Source: Pseudocitrobacter sp913778145
Lineage (GTDB): Bacteria > Pseudomonadota > Gammaproteobacteria > Enterobacterales > Enterobacteriaceae
Assembly: GCA_035726825.1 (NCBI GenBank)
Contig: JALNTX010000005.1
Coordinates: forward strand, 62,001 to 126,000
Direction of reading: 5' to 3'
DNA length: 64,000 nucleotides
The notes below the pieces were generated by a model. It worked only from the letters and a program-made list of their open reading frames with translations, had not been told where the DNA came from and ran no database searches. The position numbers and the translations under genes are program-made. Positions within the stretch are counted from its first letter, which is position 1, and the number at the start of each line of letters is the position of its first letter. This document shows positions 7,467 through 15,943 of the stretch, in pieces.

Positions 7467-9968
7467 ATGTCCAATACTATCGACCTGACGCTGGATGGCC
7501 TCTCCTGCGGCCACTGCGTTAAACGTGTAAAAGAGAGCCTGGAAAAACGTCCTGACGTGGAACAGGCTGATGTCACCATTACCGAAGCCCACGTTACCGG
7601 TAGCGCCAGCGCGGAAGCGCTGATCGAAACCATTATTGAAGCGGGTTACGGCGCAGAGTTAAGCCACCCAAAGGCTAAACCGCTGGCGGAAGCAGTAATC
7701 CCGTCGGAAGCCCTGACAGCGGTCACCCCTGAGCTTCCGGCAGCCCAGGATCTGGATGACAGCCAGCAGTTGCTGATCAACGGAATGAGCTGCGCCAGCT
7801 GCGTCTCTCGCGTGCAAAAAGCCCTTCAGGCGGTACCGGGCGTCGCACAGGCACGGGTAAACCTTGCGGAGCGCACTGCGCTGGTGATGGGCAGCGCCTC
7901 CGCCGCTGAATTAGTCCACGCCGTAGAGAAAGCAGGCTACGGCGCGGAAGCGATTGAAGATGACCTGAAACGCCGTGAACGTCAGCAGGAAACCGCGCTC
8001 GCCACCATGAAGCGCTTCCGCTGGCAGGCGATTGTCGCGCTGTTGGTCGGTATCCCGGTTATGGTCTGGGGAATGATCGGCGACAATATGATGGTGACCG
8101 ACGCCAACCGCTCGTTGTGGCTGGTTATTGGCCTTGTCACGCTGGCCGTAATGGTCTTTGCGGGCGGCCACTTCTATACTAGCGCCTGGAAAAGCCTGAA
8201 AAACGGCACCGCGACGATGGATACGCTGGTGGCGCTGGGTACCGGCGTAGCGTGGCTCTACTCGATGAGCGTCAACCTGTGGCCGCAGTGGTTCCCGATG
8301 GAAGCGCGTCATCTCTATTATGAAGCCAGCGCGATGATCATTGGTTTGATTAACCTTGGCCATATGCTGGAAGCGCGCGCCCGCCAGCGTTCATCAAAAG
8401 CGCTGGAGAAACTGCTCGACCTGACGCCGCCGTCTGCCCGCGTGGTGACGGAAAATGGCGAAAAAACCGTGCCGCTGGCTGACGTTCAACCGGGTATGAC
8501 GCTGCGCCTGACCACCGGAGATCGCGTACCGGTTGACGGCGAAATCACCCAGGGCGAAGCCTGGTTTGACGAAGCGATGCTCACCGGCGAACCGGTGCCG
8601 CAGGAAAAAAGCAATGGCGATGCTATTCACGCCGGGACAGTGGTTCAGGATGGATCCGTGCTGTTCCGCGCCAACGCCGTCGGCAGCCATACCACGCTCT
8701 CGCGCATTATTAAGATGGTGCGCCAGGCGCAAAGCAGTAAACCCGAAATCGGCCAACTGGCGGATAAAATCTCGGCGGTGTTCGTACCCGCAGTGGTCGC
8801 CATTGCGCTATTCAGCGCCGCCATCTGGTACTTCTTCGGCCCGGCGCCGCAGATTGTCTACACGCTGGTGATCGCCACCACCGTGCTGATTATCGCCTGC
8901 CCGTGCGCCCTTGGCCTTGCAACGCCGATGTCGATTATTTCTGGCGTAGGTCGTGCCGCTGAATATGGCGTGCTGGTGCGTGATGCCGACGCGCTGCAAC
9001 GGGCAAGCGAACTGACCACGCTGGTGTTTGATAAAACCGGGACGCTGACGGAAGGTAAGCCGCAGGTTGTGGCAGTGAAAACCTTCTCAGGCGTTGAAGA
9101 AGCGCAGGCGCTGCGTCTTGCCGCCGCGCTGGAGCAAGGTTCAAGCCACCCGCTAGCGCGGGCAATTCTGGAAAAAGCAGGCGATGCCACGTTGCCTCAG
9201 GTTAACGCCTTCCGCACCCTGCGTGGGCTGGGTGTCAGCGGCGAAGCGGAGGGGCAAACGCTGCTGCTGGGTAACCAGGCGCTGCTCAACGAACAGAATA
9301 TCTCAACCACCGAGCTGGAAAGTGAAATCAACGCGCAGGCTTCACGGGGCGCCACCCCGGTGCTGCTGGCAATCGATGGCAAAGCCGCTGCGCTGTTCGC
9401 CATCCGCGACCCGCTGCGTGCCGATAGCGCCGCTGCGCTGGAACGCCTGCACCGCGAAGGTTACCGCCTGGTGATGCTGACCGGCGACAACCCAACCACC
9501 GCCAATGCCATCGCCAAAGAAGCGGGTATCGATGAAGTGATCGCAGGCGTGCTGCCGGACGGCAAAGCCGAAGCCATTAAAAATCTGCAACGTCAGGGGC
9601 AAAAAGTGGCGATGGTCGGCGACGGCATTAACGATGCGCCCGCGCTGGCGCAGGCAGAAGTCGGTATCGCCATGGGCGGCGGCAGCGATGTGGCCATTGA
9701 AACTGCGGCCATCACCCTGATGCGTCACAGCCTGATGGGCGTCGCGGATGCGCTGGCAATTTCCCGCGCGACGCTGCGCAATATGAAGCAGAACCTGCTG
9801 GGCGCGTTTATCTACAACTCGCTGGGTATCCCCATCGCCGCCGGTATTCTCTGGCCGATAACGGGTACGCTACTCAATCCTGTGGTGGCGGGCGCGGCAA
9901 TGGCACTCTCTTCCATTACGGTTGTGAGTAACGCGAATAGATTGCTGCGGTTTAAACCAAAAGCATGA
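7467..9968 (+). CDS. copA: CopA, Cu(I)-exporting P1B-type ATPase
   Basis: An 833-residue inner-membrane ATPase (E. coli 834). Two N-terminal heavy-metal domains carry GLSCGHC (C14, C17) and GMSCASC (C109, C112). The transmembrane copper site is C478-P-C480 in CPCALGLATP. TGEP is the actuator motif, the phosphorylated aspartate is D522 in DKTGT, and the hinge is MVGDGINDAPAL. It pumps cytosolic Cu(I) to the periplasm using ATP. E. coli copA also yields a short chaperone by frameshifting within the first metal domain; I did not establish that here. Expression is set by CueR through the operator directly upstream. Confidence 0.98.
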   Translation: MSNTIDLTLDGLSCGHCVKRVKESLEKRPDVEQADVTITEAHVTGSASAEALIETIIEAGYGAELSHPKAKPLAEAVIPSEALTAVTPELPAAQDLDDSQQLLINGMSCASCVSRVQKALQAVPGVAQARVNLAERTALVMGSASAAELVHAVEKAGYGAEAIEDDLKRRERQQETALATMKRFRWQAIVALLVGIPVMVWGMIGDNMMVTDANRSLWLVIGLVTLAVMVFAGGHFYTSAWKSLKNGTATMDTLVALGTGVAWLYSMSVNLWPQWFPMEARHLYYEASAMIIGLINLGHMLEARARQRSSKALEKLLDLTPPSARVVTENGEKTVPLADVQPGMTLRLTTGDRVPVDGEITQGEAWFDEAMLTGEPVPQEKSNGDAIHAGTVVQDGSVLFRANAVGSHTTLSRIIKMVRQAQSSKPEIGQLADKISAVFVPAVVAIALFSAAIWYFFGPAPQIVYTLVIATTVLIIACPCALGLATPMSIISGVGRAAEYGVLVRDADALQRASELTTLVFDKTGTLTEGKPQVVAVKTFSGVEEAQALRLAAALEQGSSHPLARAILEKAGDATLPQVNAFRTLRGLGVSGEAEGQTLLLGNQALLNEQNISTTELESEINAQASRGATPVLLAIDGKAAALFAIRDPLRADSAAALERLHREGYRLVMLTGDNPTTANAIAKEAGIDEVIAGVLPDGKAEAIKNLQRQGQKVAMVGDGINDAPALAQAEVGIAMGGGSDVAIETAAITLMRHSLMGVADALAISRATLRNMKQNLLGAFIYNSLGIPIAAGILWPITGTLLNPVVAGAAMALSSITVVSNANRLLRFKPKA

Positions 9969-9975
9969 TAGCTGC

Positions 9976-10004
9976 ATATCAGGCGGATATCATCCGCCTG
10001 ATAT
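9976..10004. terminator. Strong hairpin after copA
   Basis: A perfect 13-bp stem, ATATCAGGCGGAT with its complement, closes on a 3-nt loop 7 bp after the copA stop. There is no T-run, so it may protect the 3' end or act as a weak terminator. The core GGCGGAT resembles a REP arm. Confidence 0.55.
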
Positions 10005-10120
10005 ATTGGCATTCAATCATTTCAAATTTCCATAATAAAAAAATAAAACCTCTCCCATCATAGAAATAGTAAAAGGGCTATTTTATAATCGCGTTTTTAG
10101 ATCATAAGGACATGATGCTC

Positions 10121-10957
10121 ATGTACAGAAAAACGCTTACCCTTCTTGTTGTAATCTTTCCTGCCGTCAGTTATGCAGGTTTGTTTGATTCCAGGCAAGA
10201 GTTAAAATGCGGTGACGATAACGCCATCGCCGTCGCGAAAAAATGGATCTACGATGAGGGCACTGGCCATCTGCAGCAGTCTTATCTTCAGGATTCCAAA
10301 GGACTTTTTTTCGACATTCCTCAAAATCAGTACGAACAGCAACTACGGGCTATTCCTGTTAATTTCAGCGATATAATAACGCAACCTACGAAGCCCGAAA
10401 ATGAAAATATACGAACCTGCTCGGTCACCGTTTCGATGGATGTCCCTGATCCATTATTTAAAGTAATAAGAGAGTTACCAGATACGGTAGCATCTATTGG
10501 TCAAGGCCGAGGGCAATTAATAAACACTAAAGTTATCTGGAAAGAGGTTAAATATAACATCCAGCTTGCCGACAACGGTAAGGATATTGTTATGACCCCT
10601 GTGCAACAAATCAATAATTTAACCTGGTCGATTTATACTATGGCCAGATTATCTGTTTCTGGTGACGAAATCATAAAGAAAAGGAATGATTCAAAAATTG
10701 AAATAGCAGCAAAAAATTTTGAACGACAGGACAGGGAGCTAAATGATGTCTGGAATTCTTTGCCCGCCTCTTCAAGAGCCGCATTGAAAAAAGAGCAGCG
10801 GGATTGGGTTGCTAAAAAAGAGCAGCAATGCGGCAAGCTTAGCGATGCCAAATCTGTTGCAGTTTCTGCCACACAGCGTATCAGCATTTACCAATGTCAA
10901 GGTGAAATGACGAGCACCAGAACGAATTATCTCGACGGGAGTGAATTGCCTGACTAA
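10121..10957 (+). CDS. Secreted protein with C-terminal LprI/DUF1311 domain
   Basis: About 278 residues with a signal peptide (LTLLVVIFPAVSYA, cleavage before GLFDS) and a C-terminal module (from about residue 205) that matches the LprI/DUF1311 pattern: DRELNDVWNSLP...LKKEQRDWVAKKEQQCG, with paired cysteines. LprI proteins include periplasmic lysozyme inhibitors. The N-terminal 180 residues are not recognised. ATGs occur at 10112, 10115 and 10121; the AAGGA at 10106-10110 is best spaced for 10121. It is more AT-rich than copA and ybaP on either side, and it occupies a site without an equivalent in E. coli, suggesting gain by transfer. Confidence 0.7.
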   Translation: MYRKTLTLLVVIFPAVSYAGLFDSRQELKCGDDNAIAVAKKWIYDEGTGHLQQSYLQDSKGLFFDIPQNQYEQQLRAIPVNFSDIITQPTKPENENIRTCSVTVSMDVPDPLFKVIRELPDTVASIGQGRGQLINTKVIWKEVKYNIQLADNGKDIVMTPVQQINNLTWSIYTMARLSVSGDEIIKKRNDSKIEIAAKNFERQDRELNDVWNSLPASSRAALKKEQRDWVAKKEQQCGKLSDAKSVAVSATQRISIYQCQGEMTSTRTNYLDGSELPD

Positions 10958-11032
10958 ATTTGACCGACCCAGGGGCGCATTGCGCCCTCCTTCCCAACGC
11001 GCTAGCATGAACCTTTCTCAAAGGGAGCGCGT

Positions 11033-11827
11033 ATGAGTCTGTTAAATCAACTAAAACGCTTGTGGCATGCGCTGCGAGGCGCCCCCTACAGCTGGCCCGC
11101 CATTGATATCTCCCTGCCTGGCGGGCGTGAACTTCACCTGGTCGGCAGTATTCATATGGGCACCCGCGATATGTCGCCGCTGCCACCGAAGCTGATAAAA
11201 AAGCTTCAGCAGGCCGACGCGCTGATTGTAGAAGCGGATATTTCCGGCAATGAAGCGCCTTTTGACAACCTTCCTGTTTGTGCTCCCCTGGCCGAACGCC
11301 TGACGGCGACGCAGCTCTCTGCGCTGGAAAAACTGGCCGATGAACAGGGTTTACCGCTTGCGCGTTTCGATACGCAACCGCTGTGGCAAATCGCGATGGT
11401 AATGCAGGCGACACAGGCGCAAAAGCTGGGCTTGCGCCCGGATTACGGGATTGATTATCAGCTTTTGCAGGCCGCGCGTCAGGCTTCTCTTCCCATTCAG
11501 GAACTGGAGGGCGCATCAAGTCAGATTGAACTGCTGTTACAGTTGCCTGATAACGGGCTGGCGCTGCTGGAAGATACCCTTACCCACTGGCACACTAACG
11601 CGCGCTTGTTACAGGTGATGATTGGCTGGTGGCTGGAACAGCCGCCGACGGACAGAAACTCACCGCTGCCGAATACGTTTAGTCAGTCGCTGTATGATGT
11701 GCTGATGGTGCAGCGTAATCAGGCATGGCGCGATACGCTGCTGGCACTGCCACCGGGGCGCTATGTGGTGGCGGTTGGGGCGCTGCATCTGTATGGCGAA
11801 GGCAACCTGCCACAGATGCTGAAATAA
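11033..11827 (+). CDS. ybaP: YbaP, TraB/GumN-family protein
   Basis: A 264-residue protein, the same length as E. coli YbaP. It has the TraB-family opening motif HLVGSIHMGTRDM and the conserved closing GRYVVAVGALHLYGEGNL, with the histidines and glutamates that suggest a metal-dependent hydrolase fold. The cellular role is not established. A good ribosome site (AAAGGGAG) precedes the ATG. Its stop codon abuts the terminator of the antisense-oriented ChiX RNA. Confidence 0.93.
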   Translation: MSLLNQLKRLWHALRGAPYSWPAIDISLPGGRELHLVGSIHMGTRDMSPLPPKLIKKLQQADALIVEADISGNEAPFDNLPVCAPLAERLTATQLSALEKLADEQGLPLARFDTQPLWQIAMVMQATQAQKLGLRPDYGIDYQLLQAARQASLPIQELEGASSQIELLLQLPDNGLALLEDTLTHWHTNARLLQVMIGWWLEQPPTDRNSPLPNTFSQSLYDVLMVQRNQAWRDTLLALPPGRYVVAVGALHLYGEGNLPQMLK

Positions 11828-11905
11828 AAAAATGGCCAATATCTCTATTGGCCCGTCAAAGAGGAATTTCATCATTATTATTATCCCGAAGTTCGCACTC
11901 CGGAT
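11826..11905 (-). ncRNA. chiX: ChiX small regulatory RNA
   Basis: Read on the minus strand, this matches E. coli ChiX in its parts: a 5' hairpin (CCGGAGT...ACTTCGG, rewritten relative to E. coli but still paired), an unstructured ATAATAATAATGATGAAATTCCTC seed stretch, then the terminator GGGCCAAT...ATTGGCC with seven T residues. ChiX is an Hfq-binding RNA that silences the chitoporin chiP and dpiB, and is titrated by chitobiose-operon RNA. Its position between ybaP and ybaK is conserved. The 5' end is estimated by alignment, so it may be off by a few bases. Confidence 0.88.
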
Positions 11906-12028
11906 CTTTTGATTGTCGCTCAAAGTCATCGTCACTTCCATTACTATTGCGCAAGATAATACTATTTTTTAGCCAGCACAGAGGCGTATGCTTAGGGCAT
12001 GTCTGTTCAGTAGTAAGAAAGGATGATT

Positions 12029-12508
12029 ATGACTCCCGCCGTTAAGTTACTCGAAAAAAACAAAATTTCTTTCCAGACTCACGCCTACGATCACGATCCC
12101 AGCGAAACCAACTTTGGCGACGAAGTGGTGCGCAAACTGGGTTTGAATGCGGACCAGGTCTACAAAACGTTACTGGTCGCCATCAATGGCGATATGAAAC
12201 ATCTGGCCGTGGCGGTCACGCCGGTGGCCGGGCAGCTTGATTTGAAAAAAGTGGCGAAGGCGCTGGGTGCGAAGAAGGTCGATATGGCCGACCCGATGGT
12301 GGCGCAGCGTACAACCGGATATCTGGTCGGCGGTATCAGCCCACTGGGGCAGAAAAAACGCCTGCCGACGGTGATTGATGCGCCCGCGCAGGAGTTTACA
12401 ACCATCTATGTTTCAGGCGGCAAGCGCGGGCTGGATATTGAACTCGCCGCGAGCGATCTGGCGAAGATCCTTGATGCGAAATTCGCGGATATTGCGCGCA
12501 GGGATTGA
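12029..12508 (+). CDS. ybaK: YbaK, Cys-tRNA(Pro)/Cys-tRNA(Cys) deacylase
   Basis: A 159-residue YbaK/EbsC-family editing enzyme that removes Cys mis-attached to tRNA-Pro in trans. The conserved core is seen: DQVYKTLLV, the K in LDLKKVAKALGAKKV, and GGISPLGQKK. I place the start at 12029 rather than the in-frame ATG at 12023, because AAAGGA at 12018-12023 overlaps the latter and the protein then begins MTPAVKLL as in E. coli. Confidence 0.95.
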   Translation: MTPAVKLLEKNKISFQTHAYDHDPSETNFGDEVVRKLGLNADQVYKTLLVAINGDMKHLAVAVTPVAGQLDLKKVAKALGAKKVDMADPMVAQRTTGYLVGGISPLGQKKRLPTVIDAPAQEFTTIYVSGGKRGLDIELAASDLAKILDAKFADIARRD

Positions 12509-12521
12509 GTGCCAGTCTTCC

Positions 12522-12627
12522 CCCTCACCCCGGCCCTCTCCCGCAGGGAGAGGGAGAAAACCGAGTTCGTATTTGCATTGGGCACAATCCGTCCCCTCTC
12601 CCTGCGGGAGAGGGTTAGGGTGAGGGG
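12522..12627. repeat. Composite palindromic intergenic repeat, copy 1
   Basis: The outer arms CCCTCACCCC and GGGTGAGGG enclose inner hairpins built from CCCTCTCCC/GGGAGAGGG at each end. It lies between the 3' ends of ybaK and ushA, which converge. A second copy is at 22110-22216. The layout is that of a REP-related or MITE-like extragenic palindrome common in enteric genomes. Confidence 0.85.
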
Positions 12628-12640
12628 TAAAGTAAAGCCC

Positions 12641-14293
12641 TTATTCCCAGCTCACTTCCCCTTTCGGTTCGTAAGCATTCACATCTATCGGTGAGTTCTG
12701 TTCGATAAACTGCTTCAGCACTTCTGCATCAATAAACCCGGTGTTCACATAGCCCGGTAATTTATCGATCTGCGGATAACCATCCCCGCCGCTGGCGTTA
12801 AAGCTGAGGGTCGCCAGGCGATAGTTTTTCGCCGGGTCAATCGGTTCGCCTTTGATTTTAAGGTCCGTCAGCTTGCCGTCTTTTGCCACAAAACTGACGT
12901 TGGCAAACTGCGGGTAGGCACCGGAGTCAGGCTTTTTCTGCGCCACGGCGGTGAGATAATCCGTCACCTCTTTACCAGTCATGTCGGCATAGACCACCAC
13001 GTTGCCAAACGGCTGAACTTTCAGCACGCTTTTATAGGTGATATCCCCCGCTTCAATAGAATCACGAATGCCGCCACCGCTCATTACCGCGAAATCAGCA
13101 CCCGTCCGTGCCATTTGCGCCGCGAGGATCACACGCGCCAGGTTGGTTTGCACGAAGCGCACTTTGCTGCGGTCGCCTTCCAGATGACCATTCACTGTAC
13201 CAATTTTAACGCCGAGCTGTGCTTTGCCTTTATTCTGGAACGGGCTTAGCAGCGAGAGCATCTGCGCGCTTTCCGGGATTTGCGGCGTGTAGAGTACGCG
13301 CTCACTTTGCCCGTTATCGTAAGTCACTTTCTTCTTCAGGTTCACCGGGATCAGCTGATAATGCACCAGCTTGAGTTCGCCGTTACGGAACTCAAAATCG
13401 GCGCGCCCGACGTATTTCCCCCACTCATGGGCCTGCACAATCCAGATGCCGTTCTGTTTATCCGGCGCACAGGGCGTGCCCGGCACATAATCGACCTGCT
13501 TTTTATTCTCCGACGCCATGCAAACCGGATCCTGTGAGTGACCACCCACAATCATCGCCAGCGCCCCGGCTGGCAGACTGCGCGCCATCTCGACGTCACC
13601 CGGCGCGTTAGAACCGTGCTCGCCATTATCATAATGACCCATGTGCGTGGCGGCGATGATAAAGTCTGGCTTCTCGTTTTGCTGAAGCTCCTGAATGACC
13701 AGCTTCGCCTCTTCCGCAGGTTTACGGAACTCAATATCGGTGAAGAACTCGGGATTCCCAATCTTCGCCGTATCGTCGGTCGTCAGGCCAAGCACAGCAA
13801 TTTTGAGATCCTGACGCTTAAAGATCGCCCACGGTTTAAAAAGGCGCTCGCCGGTGCTTTTCTGATAAATGTTGGCCGCCAGGAACGGGAATTTTGCCCA
13901 CTTTTCCTGCTGGCGCAGCACGCTCATTGGGTTATCGAATTCGTGGTTACCCACCGCCATCGCGTCATAACCCACCAGATTCATGCCGCGAAAATCGGGT
14001 TCCGCATCCTGTAAATCGGACTCCGGCACGCCGGTATTAATATCGCCGCCAGAGAGTAGCAACACGCTGCCACCTTCCGCTGCAACCTCTTTGCGAATGC
14101 CATCCACCAGCGTTTTTTGCGCCGCTAAACCGTACTCTCCATACTCACTGCGCCAGAAGTGACCGTGATGATCGTTAGTATGTAATATAGTGATTTTATA
14201 GGTTTTATCTTTTTCCCAGGCCTGAACACCCGTGCTTGCCAAAGACAGCGCGGCCAGCATCGCCAACGCTATGCCCCGTCGAACAAATTTCAT
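12641..14293 (-). CDS. ushA: UshA, periplasmic 5'-nucleotidase/UDP-sugar hydrolase
   Basis: A 550-residue protein, identical in length to E. coli UshA. It has a signal peptide (IALAMLAALSLASTGVQA), a dinuclear metallophosphoesterase domain (HTNDHHGHF, GGDINTG, GNHEFD, THMGH, GGHSQDP) and the C-terminal substrate-specificity domain. It hydrolyses UDP-glucose and 5'-nucleotides so that nucleosides can be salvaged. It is monocistronic, with the composite repeat just after its stop. Confidence 0.97.
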   Translation of the reverse strand: MKFVRRGIALAMLAALSLASTGVQAWEKDKTYKITILHTNDHHGHFWRSEYGEYGLAAQKTLVDGIRKEVAAEGGSVLLLSGGDINTGVPESDLQDAEPDFRGMNLVGYDAMAVGNHEFDNPMSVLRQQEKWAKFPFLAANIYQKSTGERLFKPWAIFKRQDLKIAVLGLTTDDTAKIGNPEFFTDIEFRKPAEEAKLVIQELQQNEKPDFIIAATHMGHYDNGEHGSNAPGDVEMARSLPAGALAMIVGGHSQDPVCMASENKKQVDYVPGTPCAPDKQNGIWIVQAHEWGKYVGRADFEFRNGELKLVHYQLIPVNLKKKVTYDNGQSERVLYTPQIPESAQMLSLLSPFQNKGKAQLGVKIGTVNGHLEGDRSKVRFVQTNLARVILAAQMARTGADFAVMSGGGIRDSIEAGDITYKSVLKVQPFGNVVVYADMTGKEVTDYLTAVAQKKPDSGAYPQFANVSFVAKDGKLTDLKIKGEPIDPAKNYRLATLSFNASGGDGYPQIDKLPGYVNTGFIDAEVLKQFIEQNSPIDVNAYEPKGEVSWE

Positions 14294-14467
14294 GATCCAC
14301 TCCCTGATTGAATGACAAGTGCCGAAATTACAACGCTCTGAAAGAATAGTCGAATTTCATTTTAGAAATGAGACTTCCTTCATACGCCGCAGACAGGTAT
14401 CTTAGGCTGATAACTATTACAACATCGATTATCTCCAACATCGCACCATCAAATATAAGTGGAATCT

Positions 14468-15688
14468 ATGGCAATCAGTGAAACCAGCCCTGGGCTGTCC
14501 GGCTCCTCTGCGCCCCAGCAACAGGCACGCACGTCGTTTAAAATTCTCGGGGCCATCAGCCTCTCTCACCTGCTTAACGATATGATTCAGTCGTTAATTC
14601 TGGCTATCTACCCGCTGCTCCAGGCTGAGTTCTCGCTAAGCTTTGTGCAGATAGGGATGATTACCCTCACCTTCCAGCTCGCCTCTTCACTGCTTCAGCC
14701 GGTGGTGGGCTATGTCACCGATAAGCGCCCGATGCCGTGGTCGCTCCCTATTGGTATGTGCTTTACCCTAAGCGGCCTGATTCTGCTGGCGCTGGCGGGC
14801 AGTTTCTATACCGTTTTGCTGGCCGCCGCGCTGGTCGGGACCGGTTCGTCGGTTTTCCATCCGGAATCCTCGCGCGTGGCGCGTATGGCCTCCGGTGGGC
14901 GTCATGGCCTGGCGCAGTCAATCTTCCAGGTGGGCGGTAACTTTGGTAGTTCGTTAGGGCCGCTGCTGGCGGCGGTGATTATCGCGCCGTACGGCAAAGG
15001 CAACGTCGCCTGGTTCGTGCTGGCCGCGTTGCTGGCGATTGTTGTGCTGGCGCAAATCAGCCGCTGGTATGCTGCACAGCACCGCATAAATAAGGGCAAA
15101 CCTAAAGCCGCGATGATTAATCCGCTGCCGCGCAACAAGGTGATTCTGGCCGTTTGCATACTTCTGATGCTTATTTTTTCAAAATACTTCTACATGGCGA
15201 GCATCAGCAGCTATTACACCTTTTATTTGATGCATAAGTTTGGCTTATCCATCCAAAATGCGCAGATCCACCTCTTTGCGTTCCTGTTTGCGGTCGCGGC
15301 GGGAACCGTGATTGGCGGGCCTGTGGGCGATAAGATTGGGCGTAAATATGTTATTTGGGGCTCTATCCTCGGCGTTGCGCCATTTACCCTTGTTTTACCC
15401 TATGCATCGCTTGAATGGACCGGTATTTTAACGGTGATCATTGGATTTATCCTCGCATCCGCATTTTCGGCGATTCTGGTGTACGCTCAGGAGCTGTTAC
15501 CCGGTCGAATTGGCATGGTTTCCGGTTTATTCTTTGGTTTCGCCTTCGGCATGGGCGGCTTAGGTGCTGCGGTACTGGGGCTGGTTGCTGACCATACCAG
15601 CATCGAACTGGTCTATAAAATCTGTGCTTTCCTGCCGCTTCTGGGGATGTTGACCATATTCCTGCCTGATAACCGACAAAAACAGTAA
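14468..15688 (+). CDS. fsr: Fsr, fosmidomycin-resistance MFS efflux protein
   Basis: A 406-residue major facilitator with about 12 membrane segments and the signature SVFHPESSRVARMASGGRHGLAQS region. In E. coli, Fsr exports fosmidomycin when overexpressed; its natural substrate is unknown. The open frame extends to a GTG at 14459, but the ATG at 14468, 9 bp downstream and preceded by AAGTGGA, gives the E. coli length of 406. Confidence 0.94.
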   Translation: MAISETSPGLSGSSAPQQQARTSFKILGAISLSHLLNDMIQSLILAIYPLLQAEFSLSFVQIGMITLTFQLASSLLQPVVGYVTDKRPMPWSLPIGMCFTLSGLILLALAGSFYTVLLAAALVGTGSSVFHPESSRVARMASGGRHGLAQSIFQVGGNFGSSLGPLLAAVIIAPYGKGNVAWFVLAALLAIVVLAQISRWYAAQHRINKGKPKAAMINPLPRNKVILAVCILLMLIFSKYFYMASISSYYTFYLMHKFGLSIQNAQIHLFAFLFAVAAGTVIGGPVGDKIGRKYVIWGSILGVAPFTLVLPYASLEWTGILTVIIGFILASAFSAILVYAQELLPGRIGMVSGLFFGFAFGMGGLGAAVLGLVADHTSIELVYKICAFLPLLGMLTIFLPDNRQKQ

Positions 15689-15693
15689 TTTTC

Positions 15694-15722
15694 ACGCAGC
15701 CAAAGGCAAACTTTGGCTGCGT
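15694..15722 (+). terminator. Hairpin after fsr
   Basis: ACGCAGCCAAAG pairs perfectly with CTTTGGCTGCGT around a 5-nt loop (GCAAA), 6 bp after the fsr stop. The T-run is poor. The rest of the gap to ybaL (15723-15943) is AT-rich promoter DNA with nothing else visible. Confidence 0.6.
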
Positions 15723-15943
15723 ACTTCCCCAGCCACTGCGGCATTTCCCCTGCTAATCCTGAGCCAATCCCACTTTTGGGGTTATTCCGATCATTAATTC
15801 CTTTTTTTATTAAAATTCAACATTTATTCATAAACATGATGACCCATTTTGTCATAAACTATTACAAGGTTTTTTGGTTTTCCGGATGATGTCACGCATC
15901 CGAGCCAAAAATGGAACAACGCACCACCACGAAAGGAGACGGA

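Noticed and set aside
12509..12694. Small ORF across the composite repeat after ybaK
   Set aside because: The coding appearance comes only from the palindromic repeat and the antisense of ushA.
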